From Zetaproteobacteria bacterium (GTDB lineage: Bacteria; Pseudomonadota; Alphaproteobacteria; Micavibrionales; Micavibrionaceae), in NCBI GenBank assembly GCA_002747015.1, contig NVXI01000002.1:304232-368231 (forward strand): a stretch of 64,000 nucleotides of DNA. Direction: 5' to 3'. Position 1 is the stretch's first letter. The number at the start of each line of letters is the position of its first letter. Under the pieces are notes generated by a model. That model was not told the DNA's origin. It made no database searches and saw only the letters and a list, made by a program, of their open reading frames with translations. Position numbers and translations under genes: made by a program. This document shows, one piece after another, positions 26,826 through 35,532 of this stretch.

Positions 26826-28136
26826 ATGAGCCTTAATTTACATGAAAAATGCAAGAGCAAACTTATTGAAGTCTTAGCTGAGCTGCTACCGAAACTCATA
26901 GTATCTAACAATTTTACTTTAGATAGAAAGTCTTCCTATTCTCTGTTGTCGGCTGAATCGGTTGTATCGGGAAGAGGAGAAGATAAAGATAAACTCGTAG
27001 AATTTATAGATGAAGCTCCAATCTTCCATTTTATCCATGAAACACTTGCTCGTGAGCTCTCTGAAAATCAAGAATACAATAGTGAGGCCGAAGATAAAAG
27101 TCTTATTGAAATAAGTGGCTATAAAGATCCTACGTTGACAGCTACACGACTAATTGAAGAGTTAGATTCTCTGCCTTGGAGGTACATTTTTACTGTTAAG
27201 TTCGACAGAGAAGTATCAGAAAAATTATTTCCAATAATAAAAATACATAAACCAGAAAATCAGATTGGAATCATTAAAACTAACAACGATTTTATAGAAA
27301 AATTCCCTTTAGTTTCAGGCATAGAGACAAGAGATAATAAGATTAGAGGACCCTCGATTGCTTCTGCTTTGCTAGGACTAAGAGCAGAGCCTGAGTGGGG
27401 TGAAAATCAATTGTGCCTACAGATAGAACATGAAGGATTTATAGGGCATTTTGATCAATCAGCTACATTTGAAAGAGCACTAAACGATTTTAAGGCATTC
27501 TGCGGACTGACTATTGCTCTTCGAATATTAAAAATCGATAGAAAATACAGACCGACACCAATAAGAGCAAAATTTATCATTCATAAGCTGGAGGCAGAAA
27601 AGTGGGTTGTGCAAAGATTTCAAGAATTTGATGCTGATGTTTCTGAAACTTTTCATGATCTGGTTCCACACGATTTAGATGGAACTTTAGATACTGAAGA
27701 AAAGAGAATTAATTGGGTAAATTTTACTCTTTTACAAATCAAAAGAACTTTCAACAATAGAGATCAGAATAAGAATATATTATTGGCGGCTCAATGGTTG
27801 TTCGATAGTTATTGCGGTAAAAATCAACTGTTATCGTATATTCAAATGATAGTAGTTTTAGAGATACTCTTGGGCGATAAAGCCTCTTCAAATCAGGTTG
27901 GTTTAGGCGTGTTACTTGGGAATAGATGTGCCTATCTAATAGGACATACAAAGACACAGAGAGATGAAATACTTAAAGATTTTAAAGAAATTTATGATGT
28001 CAGATCAAAGATAGTGCATAGGGGGAAAAGCAAACTGAATGCTTACGAGTTCTCACTTTTCCGTAAGTTACAATGGATGTGTCGTAGAATAATTCAAAAA
28101 GAAATAGAGCTATTGGATAACGACTTGAAAAAATAG
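26826..28136 (+). CDS. HEPN-domain protein (ApeA-like), candidate RNase
   Basis: This 436-residue soluble protein has an N-terminal region I cannot assign. Its helical C-terminal domain, from about residue 290, holds VLEILLGD and EIYDVRSKIVHRGK, where R393 and H398 make the R-x4-H motif of HEPN ribonucleases. That layout resembles the ApeA-like HEPN group, some members of which abort phage infection. Its position among prophage cargo genes supports a superinfection-exclusion or abortive role, but this is inference. The ribosome binding site before the ATG is weak. Confidence 0.6.
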   Translation: MSLNLHEKCKSKLIEVLAELLPKLIVSNNFTLDRKSSYSLLSAESVVSGRGEDKDKLVEFIDEAPIFHFIHETLARELSENQEYNSEAEDKSLIEISGYKDPTLTATRLIEELDSLPWRYIFTVKFDREVSEKLFPIIKIHKPENQIGIIKTNNDFIEKFPLVSGIETRDNKIRGPSIASALLGLRAEPEWGENQLCLQIEHEGFIGHFDQSATFERALNDFKAFCGLTIALRILKIDRKYRPTPIRAKFIIHKLEAEKWVVQRFQEFDADVSETFHDLVPHDLDGTLDTEEKRINWVNFTLLQIKRTFNNRDQNKNILLAAQWLFDSYCGKNQLLSYIQMIVVLEILLGDKASSNQVGLGVLLGNRCAYLIGHTKTQRDEILKDFKEIYDVRSKIVHRGKSKLNAYEFSLFRKLQWMCRRIIQKEIELLDNDLKK

Positions 28137-28202
28137 GACCCTAAAATAGAGAGAATACCTGCCTTAACACTATTGTAAGGACATCCGAAAAAAAGACTCA
28201 AT

Positions 28203-28217
28203 GTTCTTGTATTGTTC
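28203..28217 (+). promoter_or_regulatory. LexA (SOS) box
   Basis: GTTC-N7-GTTC with exact seven-base spacing (28203-28206 and 28214-28217), the direct-repeat LexA site of Alphaproteobacteria, 23 bases before the start of the Y-family polymerase gene. Confidence 0.75.
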
Positions 28218-28240
28218 TCTCCTATGTGAGATAAAAAACC

Positions 28241-29536
28241 ATGCAAAAAATACAAGAAAACACCTCCACGGGTAGCACCCGAGGAGCAGGGAAAGCTCGC
28301 CTTAATTGGCTGTTCTTAGACCTAAACAGCTACTTCGCCAGCGTGGAGCAGAACGAGAACCCTACCCTGATTGGTAGGCCTATTGCCGTTGTACCTATGG
28401 ATACAGATTATACATGTGCGATTGCCGCAAGTTATGAGGCCAAGGCATACGGCGTAAAAACAGGTACGATGATAAAGGATGCTAAAGAGCTGTGCCCTGA
28501 TTTGGTTTGCGTTGTTGCACGTCATCATAAGTACGTTGAATATCATCACGCGATTATGGCCGAGATAGAGCAGCACATCCCTATCACGCGTAAATGTTCA
28601 ATTGATGAGGTTGCGTGTGAGTTATTGGAGAATGAACAAAGCATCGAATATATTCATGATCTAGCAGCTCGGCTTAAAACTGGCATTAGAAAAAATGTAG
28701 GGCGTGCAATTGGCTGCTCTATCGGTGTGGCGCAAAACCCTTTTCTTGCGAAGTTGGCCAGCGATATGCAGAAGCCAGACGGCTTGACCATACTTCCACC
28801 TGATAACTTCACCGATAAGCTGTTCCAGTTGAAATTACGGGATTTAACTGGGATCGGGCGCAATATAGAAATCAGGTTAAACAATGCCGGCATAAATACG
28901 GTTGAACAATTATATAACCTGTCTCCCAAACATGTAAGAAAAGCATGGGGTAGTGTTCAGGGTGAAAAATTCTGGCTAAAAATGCATGGTGTCGAAGTGC
29001 CAGAGATTGAAACTAAAACAAGTGTTGTCGGACATAGCAGGATACTAGAACCCGCCCTACGCTTTCCACCTAAAGCATACGGTGTTGCGCGGCATCTAAC
29101 CGTGAAAGCATCATCGAGGTTACGCACTGGTGGGCATTACGCTCGTAAGTTCTCTTTAAGCGTTAGAACTCCAGACAAGAAACGGTGGGAACATACGCGC
29201 TCATTCTCACCAACGCAGGATAATTTCGTTTTCGTGAAAGCATTAGAGGCTATGTGGAATATGATGCTAAGTGATATTCAGCCGTATAAGCTATTCAAGA
29301 TATCGATTGTGATTTCTGACCTATACGAGAAAGCACAAGTAACATTAGACCTGTTTGACAGCACCGCAGAAGAGACAGAACAAAATAATGCTCTTACAGA
29401 ATGTATGGACGCTCTCAATCAACGTTATGGCACGGATACCATAAGTATTGGTGCGATACCTGAATGCAAATCAAGTGATCTTGGAACGAAGATTGCGTTT
29501 ACACGTATACCTGAGTTAGAAGAGTTTGAGAGTTAG
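28241..29536 (+). CDS. Y-family (UmuC/DinB-like) translesion DNA polymerase
   Basis: In this 431-residue protein, WLFLDLNSYFASVEQNENP corresponds to the first catalytic Asp region (Asp27, with the DxNS form seen in UmuC), and CSIDEVACEL supplies the second Asp-Glu pair. GRAIGCSIGVAQNPFLAKLA and LTGIGRNIEIRL (helix-hairpin-helix) are typical of the fold. A little-finger domain follows. No beta-clamp motif is obvious at the C-terminus. A LexA box lies just upstream, so it is probably induced by DNA damage, the same signal that induces prophages. Such polymerases copy past lesions at the cost of mutation. Confidence 0.85.
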   Translation: MQKIQENTSTGSTRGAGKARLNWLFLDLNSYFASVEQNENPTLIGRPIAVVPMDTDYTCAIAASYEAKAYGVKTGTMIKDAKELCPDLVCVVARHHKYVEYHHAIMAEIEQHIPITRKCSIDEVACELLENEQSIEYIHDLAARLKTGIRKNVGRAIGCSIGVAQNPFLAKLASDMQKPDGLTILPPDNFTDKLFQLKLRDLTGIGRNIEIRLNNAGINTVEQLYNLSPKHVRKAWGSVQGEKFWLKMHGVEVPEIETKTSVVGHSRILEPALRFPPKAYGVARHLTVKASSRLRTGGHYARKFSLSVRTPDKKRWEHTRSFSPTQDNFVFVKALEAMWNMMLSDIQPYKLFKISIVISDLYEKAQVTLDLFDSTAEETEQNNALTECMDALNQRYGTDTISIGAIPECKSSDLGTKIAFTRIPELEEFES

Positions 29537-29674
29537 CTGGTTTATGCTATGCCTGATAAATGGCGAAAGCGAATGTCTGTATGGAATGGGAAAATAAGGC
29601 CTACATAAGAACTTTTGAGTAACGGATAGTTCTTTATGATAAAAATGAATATCAGATATTAATTAAGGAGTTAA

Positions 29675-30505
29675 ATGGAAGACGCATCTTTTATAGATTT
29701 ACTGTTTAGTAAACAAAGTATTGCTGGTGTATGGGCTGTAATTGGTGCTCTGATTGCTTTGATAGGCGTGTTTGGAAATAATTTTTGGGAAAACTCAAGA
29801 AAGAAGAAAGAACGAGAACACGAACTGATTAGGGATGCGTATTATGGCGCAGTTGAATACATAAACTATTACACAAACCATATACTTTCGATAGGTAACT
29901 CAGGAGAAACAAAGTCTGAAAACGATAATAATATAGTATCAGAGAAATATTACAGACTTTTCCTTATTGCGTCTCCAGAAGTAATTGATACGTTTACTAA
30001 GCTGTCCTTAAAGTATTCTGTAATCCTAATGGAATTAGGTGAAAGCTCAATGGACCTTCAACAGTGTTCATTGGAGTGTGCCTCGCACCAGCAAGAAAAA
30101 GATACCTCATTGAATATTATGGAGCAAATCGTTTTAGATAAAAAAGAATATAATGAAAAAAGCAAAAACATACCGGATTTATGGGATTATTATGTAGAAC
30201 GCTATAACAATGCGGAGCAAGCTTTTGATTCTCATGGTGATAAACTTGATGTTGCTAGAAAACACGAATTTGAATTAAAACTTAAACTGATTAAAGAGAG
30301 TATTGAGCAGGTCCTAAAAATAAATTCTAGCACATACGATGCTATATTTATGATGAGAAGTGATCTTGATCGTAAATTAAACGGAAAAGATTCAAAGAAA
30401 ATAAAGAACAGTATTAATATCTTGCAGGAACATTTTGAAGAAAAACTAACAGCTCACATTGAGAATCTTAAGTTGAGAATTATAAAAATGGAGCAAGATC
30501 GATAA
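29675..30505 (+). CDS. single-span membrane protein of unknown function
   Basis: The 276-residue protein has AAGGAG before its ATG, one N-terminal membrane segment (about residues 14-34, GVWAVIGALIALIGVFG), then a basic stretch (SRKKKEREHE). A long helical, charged, probably coiled-coil cytoplasmic region reaches the C-terminus. This layout is common in prophage cargo and defence-associated proteins, but I recognise no family and no catalytic motif. Confidence 0.55.
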   Translation: MEDASFIDLLFSKQSIAGVWAVIGALIALIGVFGNNFWENSRKKKEREHELIRDAYYGAVEYINYYTNHILSIGNSGETKSENDNNIVSEKYYRLFLIASPEVIDTFTKLSLKYSVILMELGESSMDLQQCSLECASHQQEKDTSLNIMEQIVLDKKEYNEKSKNIPDLWDYYVERYNNAEQAFDSHGDKLDVARKHEFELKLKLIKESIEQVLKINSSTYDAIFMMRSDLDRKLNGKDSKKIKNSINILQEHFEEKLTAHIENLKLRIIKMEQDR

Positions 30506-30522
30506 TAAGGTAATTTTCGAAG

Positions 30523-31374
30523 TTAAGAGCCAAACAAATCATCCGATCTAAAATGACTTTGTGCATTAGTTATCAATACCTCTCCAACTTTTTGGCTTTC
30601 TTTTGAGGAAATAGAATATACCGTTTCGACACTTATAATGTGAAACGCTTTGAATATATCTCTGACATCGGGGTGGTCGTTTAAGGATACAATGAACTTC
30701 CCTTCTATTCCGGCGAGTAAATCTGCCATCTTTGGAAACTCATCACGATCAAACAATTCTTTGCCGTAATCGGACTCACACTCATAATACGGGGGATCTA
30801 AATAGAATAGACATTCGGGTTGATCGTAGCGCCGGATAAAGTCTTTATAATCTAATCGCTCAATAGTTACGCTGGACAGGCGTTCATGGACATCTTCTAA
30901 AGTTGCTGAAAGTTTTGTTATATCAAAGCGTGCTGGACGATCTTTGGAAACACCAAAATTTTGCCCTGTAATTTTACCACCAAAGCTGGTGCGCTGCAGA
31001 TACAGGAAACGTGCGGCGCGTTGCATATCGGTTAATGTATCCGGGTCAATGGAGATTAAACGTTCAAATTCTGAACGCGTTGTGATTTGCCATTTAAGCA
31101 TATCAAGAAACGCCACATAATGTATCTGAAGGACACGAAAGAAGCTGGACACATCACGACTGTAATCGTTGATGACTTCTGCAGGTGGTTTGTAATCACG
31201 GCGAAGGAATATCCCACCCATACCGACAAAGACCTCCGCATAGGTATTATGGGGTATCTGATTAATGTATGAGATAACTGTATCGGCCAGTTTAGATTTT
31301 CCACCCTGATACGGTGCAACGGGTTCGCGAGGGCGAACTTGATCGAATGATTTCATTTTTTTAACCTTTTGCAT
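30523..31374 (-). CDS. Dam-type (D12 class) N6-adenine DNA methyltransferase
   Basis: The SAM-binding motif is APYQGGKSKLADTV, followed by YAEVFVGMGGIFLRR and the catalytic DPPYYECESDY, the motif order of D12-class enzymes such as Dam. The frame is open to 31437, but the first residues would come from a structured repeat, so I prefer the ATG at 31374 (283 residues); 31356 is also possible. Prophage Dam enzymes methylate phage DNA against host restriction or change packaging. It reads leftward, downstream of the tail and lysis genes. Confidence 0.85.
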   Translation of the reverse strand: MQKVKKMKSFDQVRPREPVAPYQGGKSKLADTVISYINQIPHNTYAEVFVGMGGIFLRRDYKPPAEVINDYSRDVSSFFRVLQIHYVAFLDMLKWQITTRSEFERLISIDPDTLTDMQRAARFLYLQRTSFGGKITGQNFGVSKDRPARFDITKLSATLEDVHERLSSVTIERLDYKDFIRRYDQPECLFYLDPPYYECESDYGKELFDRDEFPKMADLLAGIEGKFIVSLNDHPDVRDIFKAFHIISVETVYSISSKESQKVGEVLITNAQSHFRSDDLFGS

Positions 31375-31402
31375 GCATAATCCCCCATCTATCGGCTGAT
31401 AG

Positions 31403-31500
31403 GCGGGATGGCCAAGACAAGGCCAGTTGAAAGTCATGCAAGTTAAGGCTTGCGGTAAAGGGGTGTTGACGCACCCCTTCCCTCGTTTATAGGGAATTTC
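31403..31500. repeat. structured ~95-bp repeat, copy A
   Basis: Near-identical in layout to copy B at 32367-32460. Both begin GCGGGATGGCC, share GTCATGCAAGTT and GCTTGCGGT, and end in a CCC/GGG hairpin. Helices here: TGGCC/GGCCA, GCAAG/CTTGC and AAGGGGTG/CACCCCTT. In copy B the last helix has changed to AAAGAG/CTCTTT with pairing kept. It lies upstream of the methylase gene. Confidence 0.7.
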
Positions 31501-31585
31501 TTATTCTGGTTATTTAAGGTATGTCTGATATGTGCCCAAAGTGTGCTAAAAGAGATTAGACAAGATTAGGTATGGATAGGAAAAT

Positions 31586-32338
31586 ATGAGCAGAACAACA
31601 GATTGGATAATAGAAAATTTTGAAGAACAATACACAGAGGAAAGAACCAAGTGGATAAGGGATGAGCTTAATGATTTGGATGCTGATGAATACACTGAGG
31701 GGTGGCATAGACTAGAGCAAGAGTATGATGATGCATACGAAATAAATCTGATTTATCAAGAAGAAGAATGGCAATGGTTCCATTCTCAAAATCATTCAGA
31801 TTTCTATATATCTTTTGCACAAACAATTAGCGAACTAAAAACAATATTAAGTTCTCGGATTGATGATGCAGTCGTTCATACTGTATATAAAATGGCATAT
31901 GTTCATGCTGTAACAGCCATGGAAACGTATCTTAGCGATTCACTAAAGTCTACAGTTCTTGCAAATAAAAGTTATATTGCCAATGCAGCTAAAAATCTAA
32001 AAGAACTAAAAAATAAAAATTTTAAACTAGAACAATTTTTACTTGAAAGTGCTTCTGTGGACAAGATTGTTTTAGGACAACTCCGTAAGTATTTGTATCA
32101 TGATGTGGTTAGAGTAATGGAAATCTATAAGGCAACATTAGGATTTCAATGCTCACATGATCTAGGGGACTTAATAAAAATAACAAGTATGCGCCATGAT
32201 ATCGTTCATAGAAATGGAAAGGATAATGATGGGACCCCTGTCCATCTAAATTTAACTGACCTCAATATGTCTATAGATAAAATAGAATCTTTTGTTAAAT
32301 ACCTTGATGATAGCCTTAGAGATCATCATGAAGTATAG
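31586..32338 (+). CDS. HEPN-domain protein, opposite strand to surrounding phage genes
   Basis: The 250-residue, acidic, helical protein has a C-terminal SMRHDIVHRNGK, where R203 and H208 form R-x4-H as in HEPN ribonucleases. The N-terminal third is Trp- and Glu-rich (WIIENFEEQY, EEEWQWFHSQ). AGGAAAAT precedes the ATG. It is transcribed against the lysis and tail genes and is flanked by two ~95-bp structured direct repeats, which marks it as an inserted cargo gene (moron). A defence role is plausible but inferred. Confidence 0.55.
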   Translation: MSRTTDWIIENFEEQYTEERTKWIRDELNDLDADEYTEGWHRLEQEYDDAYEINLIYQEEEWQWFHSQNHSDFYISFAQTISELKTILSSRIDDAVVHTVYKMAYVHAVTAMETYLSDSLKSTVLANKSYIANAAKNLKELKNKNFKLEQFLLESASVDKIVLGQLRKYLYHDVVRVMEIYKATLGFQCSHDLGDLIKITSMRHDIVHRNGKDNDGTPVHLNLTDLNMSIDKIESFVKYLDDSLRDHHEV

Positions 32339-32366
32339 CGTATATAACAAAGCTACTCAACAGGGT

Positions 32367-32460
32367 GCGGGATGGCCTTGATAAAGCCAATTAAGGTCAT
32401 GCAAGTTCGCGCTTGCGGTTAAAGAGAGTTTCCGCACTCTTTCCCCCGTTTAGGGATTCG
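32367..32460. repeat. structured ~95-bp repeat, copy B
   Basis: Second copy of the element at 31403-31500, same orientation, starting GCGGGATGGCC. The paired segments TGGC/GCCA and GCAAG/CTTGC are kept, and AAAGAG/CTCTTT replaces the GC-rich helix of copy A. It overlaps the stop codon of the esterase gene at 32450. Confidence 0.7.
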
Positions 32461-34738
32461 AATAATTCGCCGTACCATCATTGAAAATATTTGTAACATC
32501 GTCCGCAGTTAATGCGCGGCCTTTGTAGACGTGAACATTACCGATCTTTCCTTCGTATGCCCTAGAGAAAGCCCCTGTTGCGCCTTCCTTGCCTAATTTA
32601 TTGGATGCGCTACTGTTACATGAAATATTACCTGTAAGAGCCGATATGTCTTGCGTAGCCGATTGCGTGCCATTGAAGTACGCCTTAACGATATTGTTAA
32701 CCCTATCAACACTGACGACGACATGATTCCATTCATTTATGACGATACCTGCAACATTGAAAGCTGCACTATTACCTGCATCATCTCCAATTGCGAACCG
32801 TATGACATCTCCATTGTTATATGTATAGAGGTGGGCTAGGCTTGATGTCGTGCCATCGTCAAATTTGATCAGTGTTTGAATGAATGAGGACAGATTATCA
32901 GCATTAGCCCAGACAGAAATTGAGAAGTTATCTCCTGCAAAATCAACATCAGGCAGGGTTAGCACCTCCTGATCTCCTGCAATTCCTCCAAACTGAATAT
33001 AATCACCAGCGTCATTATAAGTCGGCTTTAAGGCCTCTGTGTTTTGCGTTGCATTGTTCGCGGCGAACGTATCACCGACGATGCTTGTAACATTACTGAT
33101 ATGCGTAATTGAGCCATCGACACGCGGATCGTAGAACGCCCACAAATCCGGTATTTCACTTGGTGTCTGTACTACAAATTCATTGACGAGACCTTGCGCG
33201 GCAGTATTAAGAGCTTGAACATCGGTGAGAGACATCACCACATCAGAGAACGCGGCAAACACCATACCACCACCAAGCACACCATTATTTACGTGTGTCT
33301 GTGCGCCGATTGCTTCAACCGTTGTCCTAGTATGATTGGCAACGGTGGCATTAGTCTCTTTTAATGAACCATCAAGATACAGCTTCATTGTCGTTGAAGG
33401 CGCATCATAAGTCAGAACGATTAAGTGATACTTGCCCAATACAATGTCGGTGTTTGGGAATGCTACCCTCTGTGATGAGCTGTTGTGATAACTTCTGAAT
33501 ACACCCGATCCAGAAGATAAGTGCATCCTCGTGCCGTCGTTATGATCTTGCATCACACCCTGTGTTGAAAGACTGTCAAATTTCACAAAGGCTGCTTTTG
33601 TATAAGACGCGCCGAGCATCGTACCCGCAGCCCAATATTTGTCTGTACCGCCAGCCGCACGTATATAGGCCATTGATTGTACAGTTACATCATACGGCAT
33701 GTCTGCGGTGGCTACTGCGTCTTGTTGGGTGGCATGGAAACCATTGCCAGTCATATCCAAACCTGTGCCGGTGCGGAAATCATAAAACGCTTTCCAATTG
33801 CTCCAACTGGTAAGACTTTGGAATGGTTCGGATGGGCTGGTGTTTAACTGAGCGCGTAACAGGGCATCATACCTCAGATGCCCCTGCTCTATCACACCCA
33901 AACGATTAGCATGTACACCATCATCAGCCAAAACGGGCAGCCCTACATAGGTATTGCCGTAGCGTGGGGAGTTGATCCAGTCGTATGTGCCCGTATAAGC
34001 AACACGATGTTGTGTGCCGTCTGCGGTGGCTTGGAAGTTTAAATCCTTAGATAACGCACGAGCGTCAAGCTGCGTCTTCGTCATGCCCCCGCCAATGATT
34101 ACGGGTATGTTTACGCCGCCAGTCAGATTTGCACGGAGATAAACAACCATATCGTCAATATCAATCTGATATTGTAGATGGCTGTTATCGTCGAAATCTG
34201 GACGGTTTGCATGGAAGAACGCGCCACCAACCGTAACCGTATACCCATCTGCGATAAGCTGTGCATGAGCGGCGTTGAACCGTGTAACGGCGACACTTAA
34301 ATCATTGGGAACGGTATCGGCTGACCAGCTGTTTCCGCTGAAACCTGTTGACCCTTGTGCATGTGGTACGAATACAAGCCGATCAATCGTGGGGTTTGCT
34401 GCAATGTAATCTGCCGAAAAAGATAAGTCCGGACTGATATCGGTTGTTGTATCGTTTTGATGATCCAGCATAGCCAAAGGTGGATGTGATAGAGCGTCAA
34501 GCTGCGTCCACTCGTAAACCTTTGCATCGAAAGTTTCACCCGATGCCGCTGGTCTTCCTATATTATGGCTGTTTCCGATTGATAAGAATATATGCGCGGT
34601 TTGCCCTGCCGGTTCGGATAAACCAATTACAATAGGCGCAGTTAAGCCGAGTCCTAATTTAAGGCCTATTGCGTGGCTTTGCAGTGAAATGACACATAGA
34701 AGTAGCGTTAAAAACAACGCGAGCTTGTTTCTATACAT
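32450..34738 (-). CDS. sialate-O-acetylesterase-like protein with two LamG domains
   Basis: The 762-residue protein starts with a signal peptide (KLALFLTLLLCVISLQSHA). The first domain resembles the SGNH/SASA esterase family: IFLSIGNSHNIGRP provides the G-x-S nucleophile block, and DDGVHANRLGVIEQG the Asp-x-x-His. Two concanavalin-like LamG domains follow, each ending near KIGNVHVYKGRALT or an equivalent block. The likely role is binding and de-acetylating a surface glycan. It lies between the lysis genes and the methylase. A signal peptide is unusual for a tail protein, so it may act in the lysogen's envelope. Confidence 0.7.
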   Translation of the reverse strand: MYRNKLALFLTLLLCVISLQSHAIGLKLGLGLTAPIVIGLSEPAGQTAHIFLSIGNSHNIGRPAASGETFDAKVYEWTQLDALSHPPLAMLDHQNDTTTDISPDLSFSADYIAANPTIDRLVFVPHAQGSTGFSGNSWSADTVPNDLSVAVTRFNAAHAQLIADGYTVTVGGAFFHANRPDFDDNSHLQYQIDIDDMVVYLRANLTGGVNIPVIIGGGMTKTQLDARALSKDLNFQATADGTQHRVAYTGTYDWINSPRYGNTYVGLPVLADDGVHANRLGVIEQGHLRYDALLRAQLNTSPSEPFQSLTSWSNWKAFYDFRTGTGLDMTGNGFHATQQDAVATADMPYDVTVQSMAYIRAAGGTDKYWAAGTMLGASYTKAAFVKFDSLSTQGVMQDHNDGTRMHLSSGSGVFRSYHNSSSQRVAFPNTDIVLGKYHLIVLTYDAPSTTMKLYLDGSLKETNATVANHTRTTVEAIGAQTHVNNGVLGGGMVFAAFSDVVMSLTDVQALNTAAQGLVNEFVVQTPSEIPDLWAFYDPRVDGSITHISNVTSIVGDTFAANNATQNTEALKPTYNDAGDYIQFGGIAGDQEVLTLPDVDFAGDNFSISVWANADNLSSFIQTLIKFDDGTTSSLAHLYTYNNGDVIRFAIGDDAGNSAAFNVAGIVINEWNHVVVSVDRVNNIVKAYFNGTQSATQDISALTGNISCNSSASNKLGKEGATGAFSRAYEGKIGNVHVYKGRALTADDVTNIFNDGTANYSNP

Positions 34739-34764
34739 TAGATTATCCTCGGATTTTGATGGTT

Positions 34765-34989
34765 TTATTTAGTGTCACGAATGATCGTGGCCTCGATTTT
34801 TGCCTTATTACTGGCAATAATGTCGCGGTTTTCAGACAACAGCACTTGCAGCTCTGCGTTACTCAAATCACTGCCTTGCGCTAACAGTCCGTGAATTGCC
34901 TTAAGACCAACAGCAGCAACCGATGCCATCTCGACATACACTGTGACTTGATCCATTAATTCCTTAACGTCTTTGACTTCCAATCCCAT
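34765..34989 (-). CDS. small phage protein of unknown function
   Basis: The 74-residue helical product has AGGAG before its ATG. It contains MASVAAVGLKAIHGLL and an acidic, Asn-rich middle. It lies between the esterase gene and the holin/lipoprotein gene, 3 bp from the latter. The position suggests a lysis or tail accessory role, but I recognise no family. Confidence 0.55.
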   Translation of the reverse strand: MGLEVKDVKELMDQVTVYVEMASVAAVGLKAIHGLLAQGSDLSNAELQVLLSENRDIIASNKAKIEATIIRDTK

Positions 34990-34992
34990 AAC

Positions 34993-35532
34993 TTACTCTC
35001 CTATCAATGCTGTGATTTCTTTAACCGTGTCGTAGAGTGCGTCTACATAATCATCTGCGACCACTTCATTCAGTGAGCAAAATGCCCCAGCCCTGTCCGC
35101 AATATTCATTGCACTATCAATGCTATCAATGGCTATGCGCCTGTTTTTGACAGACATTCGGTCTTCCTGTGATGCAATAACAACCTCATTTGAAGTTGTA
35201 ATAATGACATGTGAGACGATTGCAACACGCTCCTGACAGTTTGGCTTTTCAAAATTATCTGTAATCTTTTCAATTGCAGAGCAGCCGGACAGTAACAACG
35301 CCAAACCAAACAACATGAATACTGCATTCAGTTTTCGTATCTTGATTGGCTTATTGTCCTCACGATATTTTGTATATGCAGACCACATAAATCCGATAGC
35401 AGCGAGTAGCCCTGATACCATCACGTCAACGTCTGTCGCACTAGCACCGTGAGCCAAGAGCCATGTCGTGAAACCTGTTCCCCCTGCCCCCAGTAAGTGC
35501 CGTATCTGGCCTAGTATAATTTTCTTAAACAT
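34993..35532 (-). CDS. holin-like protein fused to a spanin-like lipoprotein segment
   Basis: The first ~60 of 179 residues (LGQIRHLLGAGGTGF, then GLLAAIGFMWSAYTKYRE) resemble the Pam3-gp28-type holin, with two hydrophobic spans. After NKPIKIRKLN a second signal-like stretch, FMLFGLALLLSGC, looks like a lipobox. The remaining ~95 residues are soluble and helical, as in an outer-membrane spanin. Either it is a true fusion or an internal start makes a separate lipoprotein. It overlaps the lysozyme gene by 8 bp. Confidence 0.6.
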   Translation of the reverse strand: MFKKIILGQIRHLLGAGGTGFTTWLLAHGASATDVDVMVSGLLAAIGFMWSAYTKYREDNKPIKIRKLNAVFMLFGLALLLSGCSAIEKITDNFEKPNCQERVAIVSHVIITTSNEVVIASQEDRMSVKNRRIAIDSIDSAMNIADRAGAFCSLNEVVADDYVDALYDTVKEITALIGE

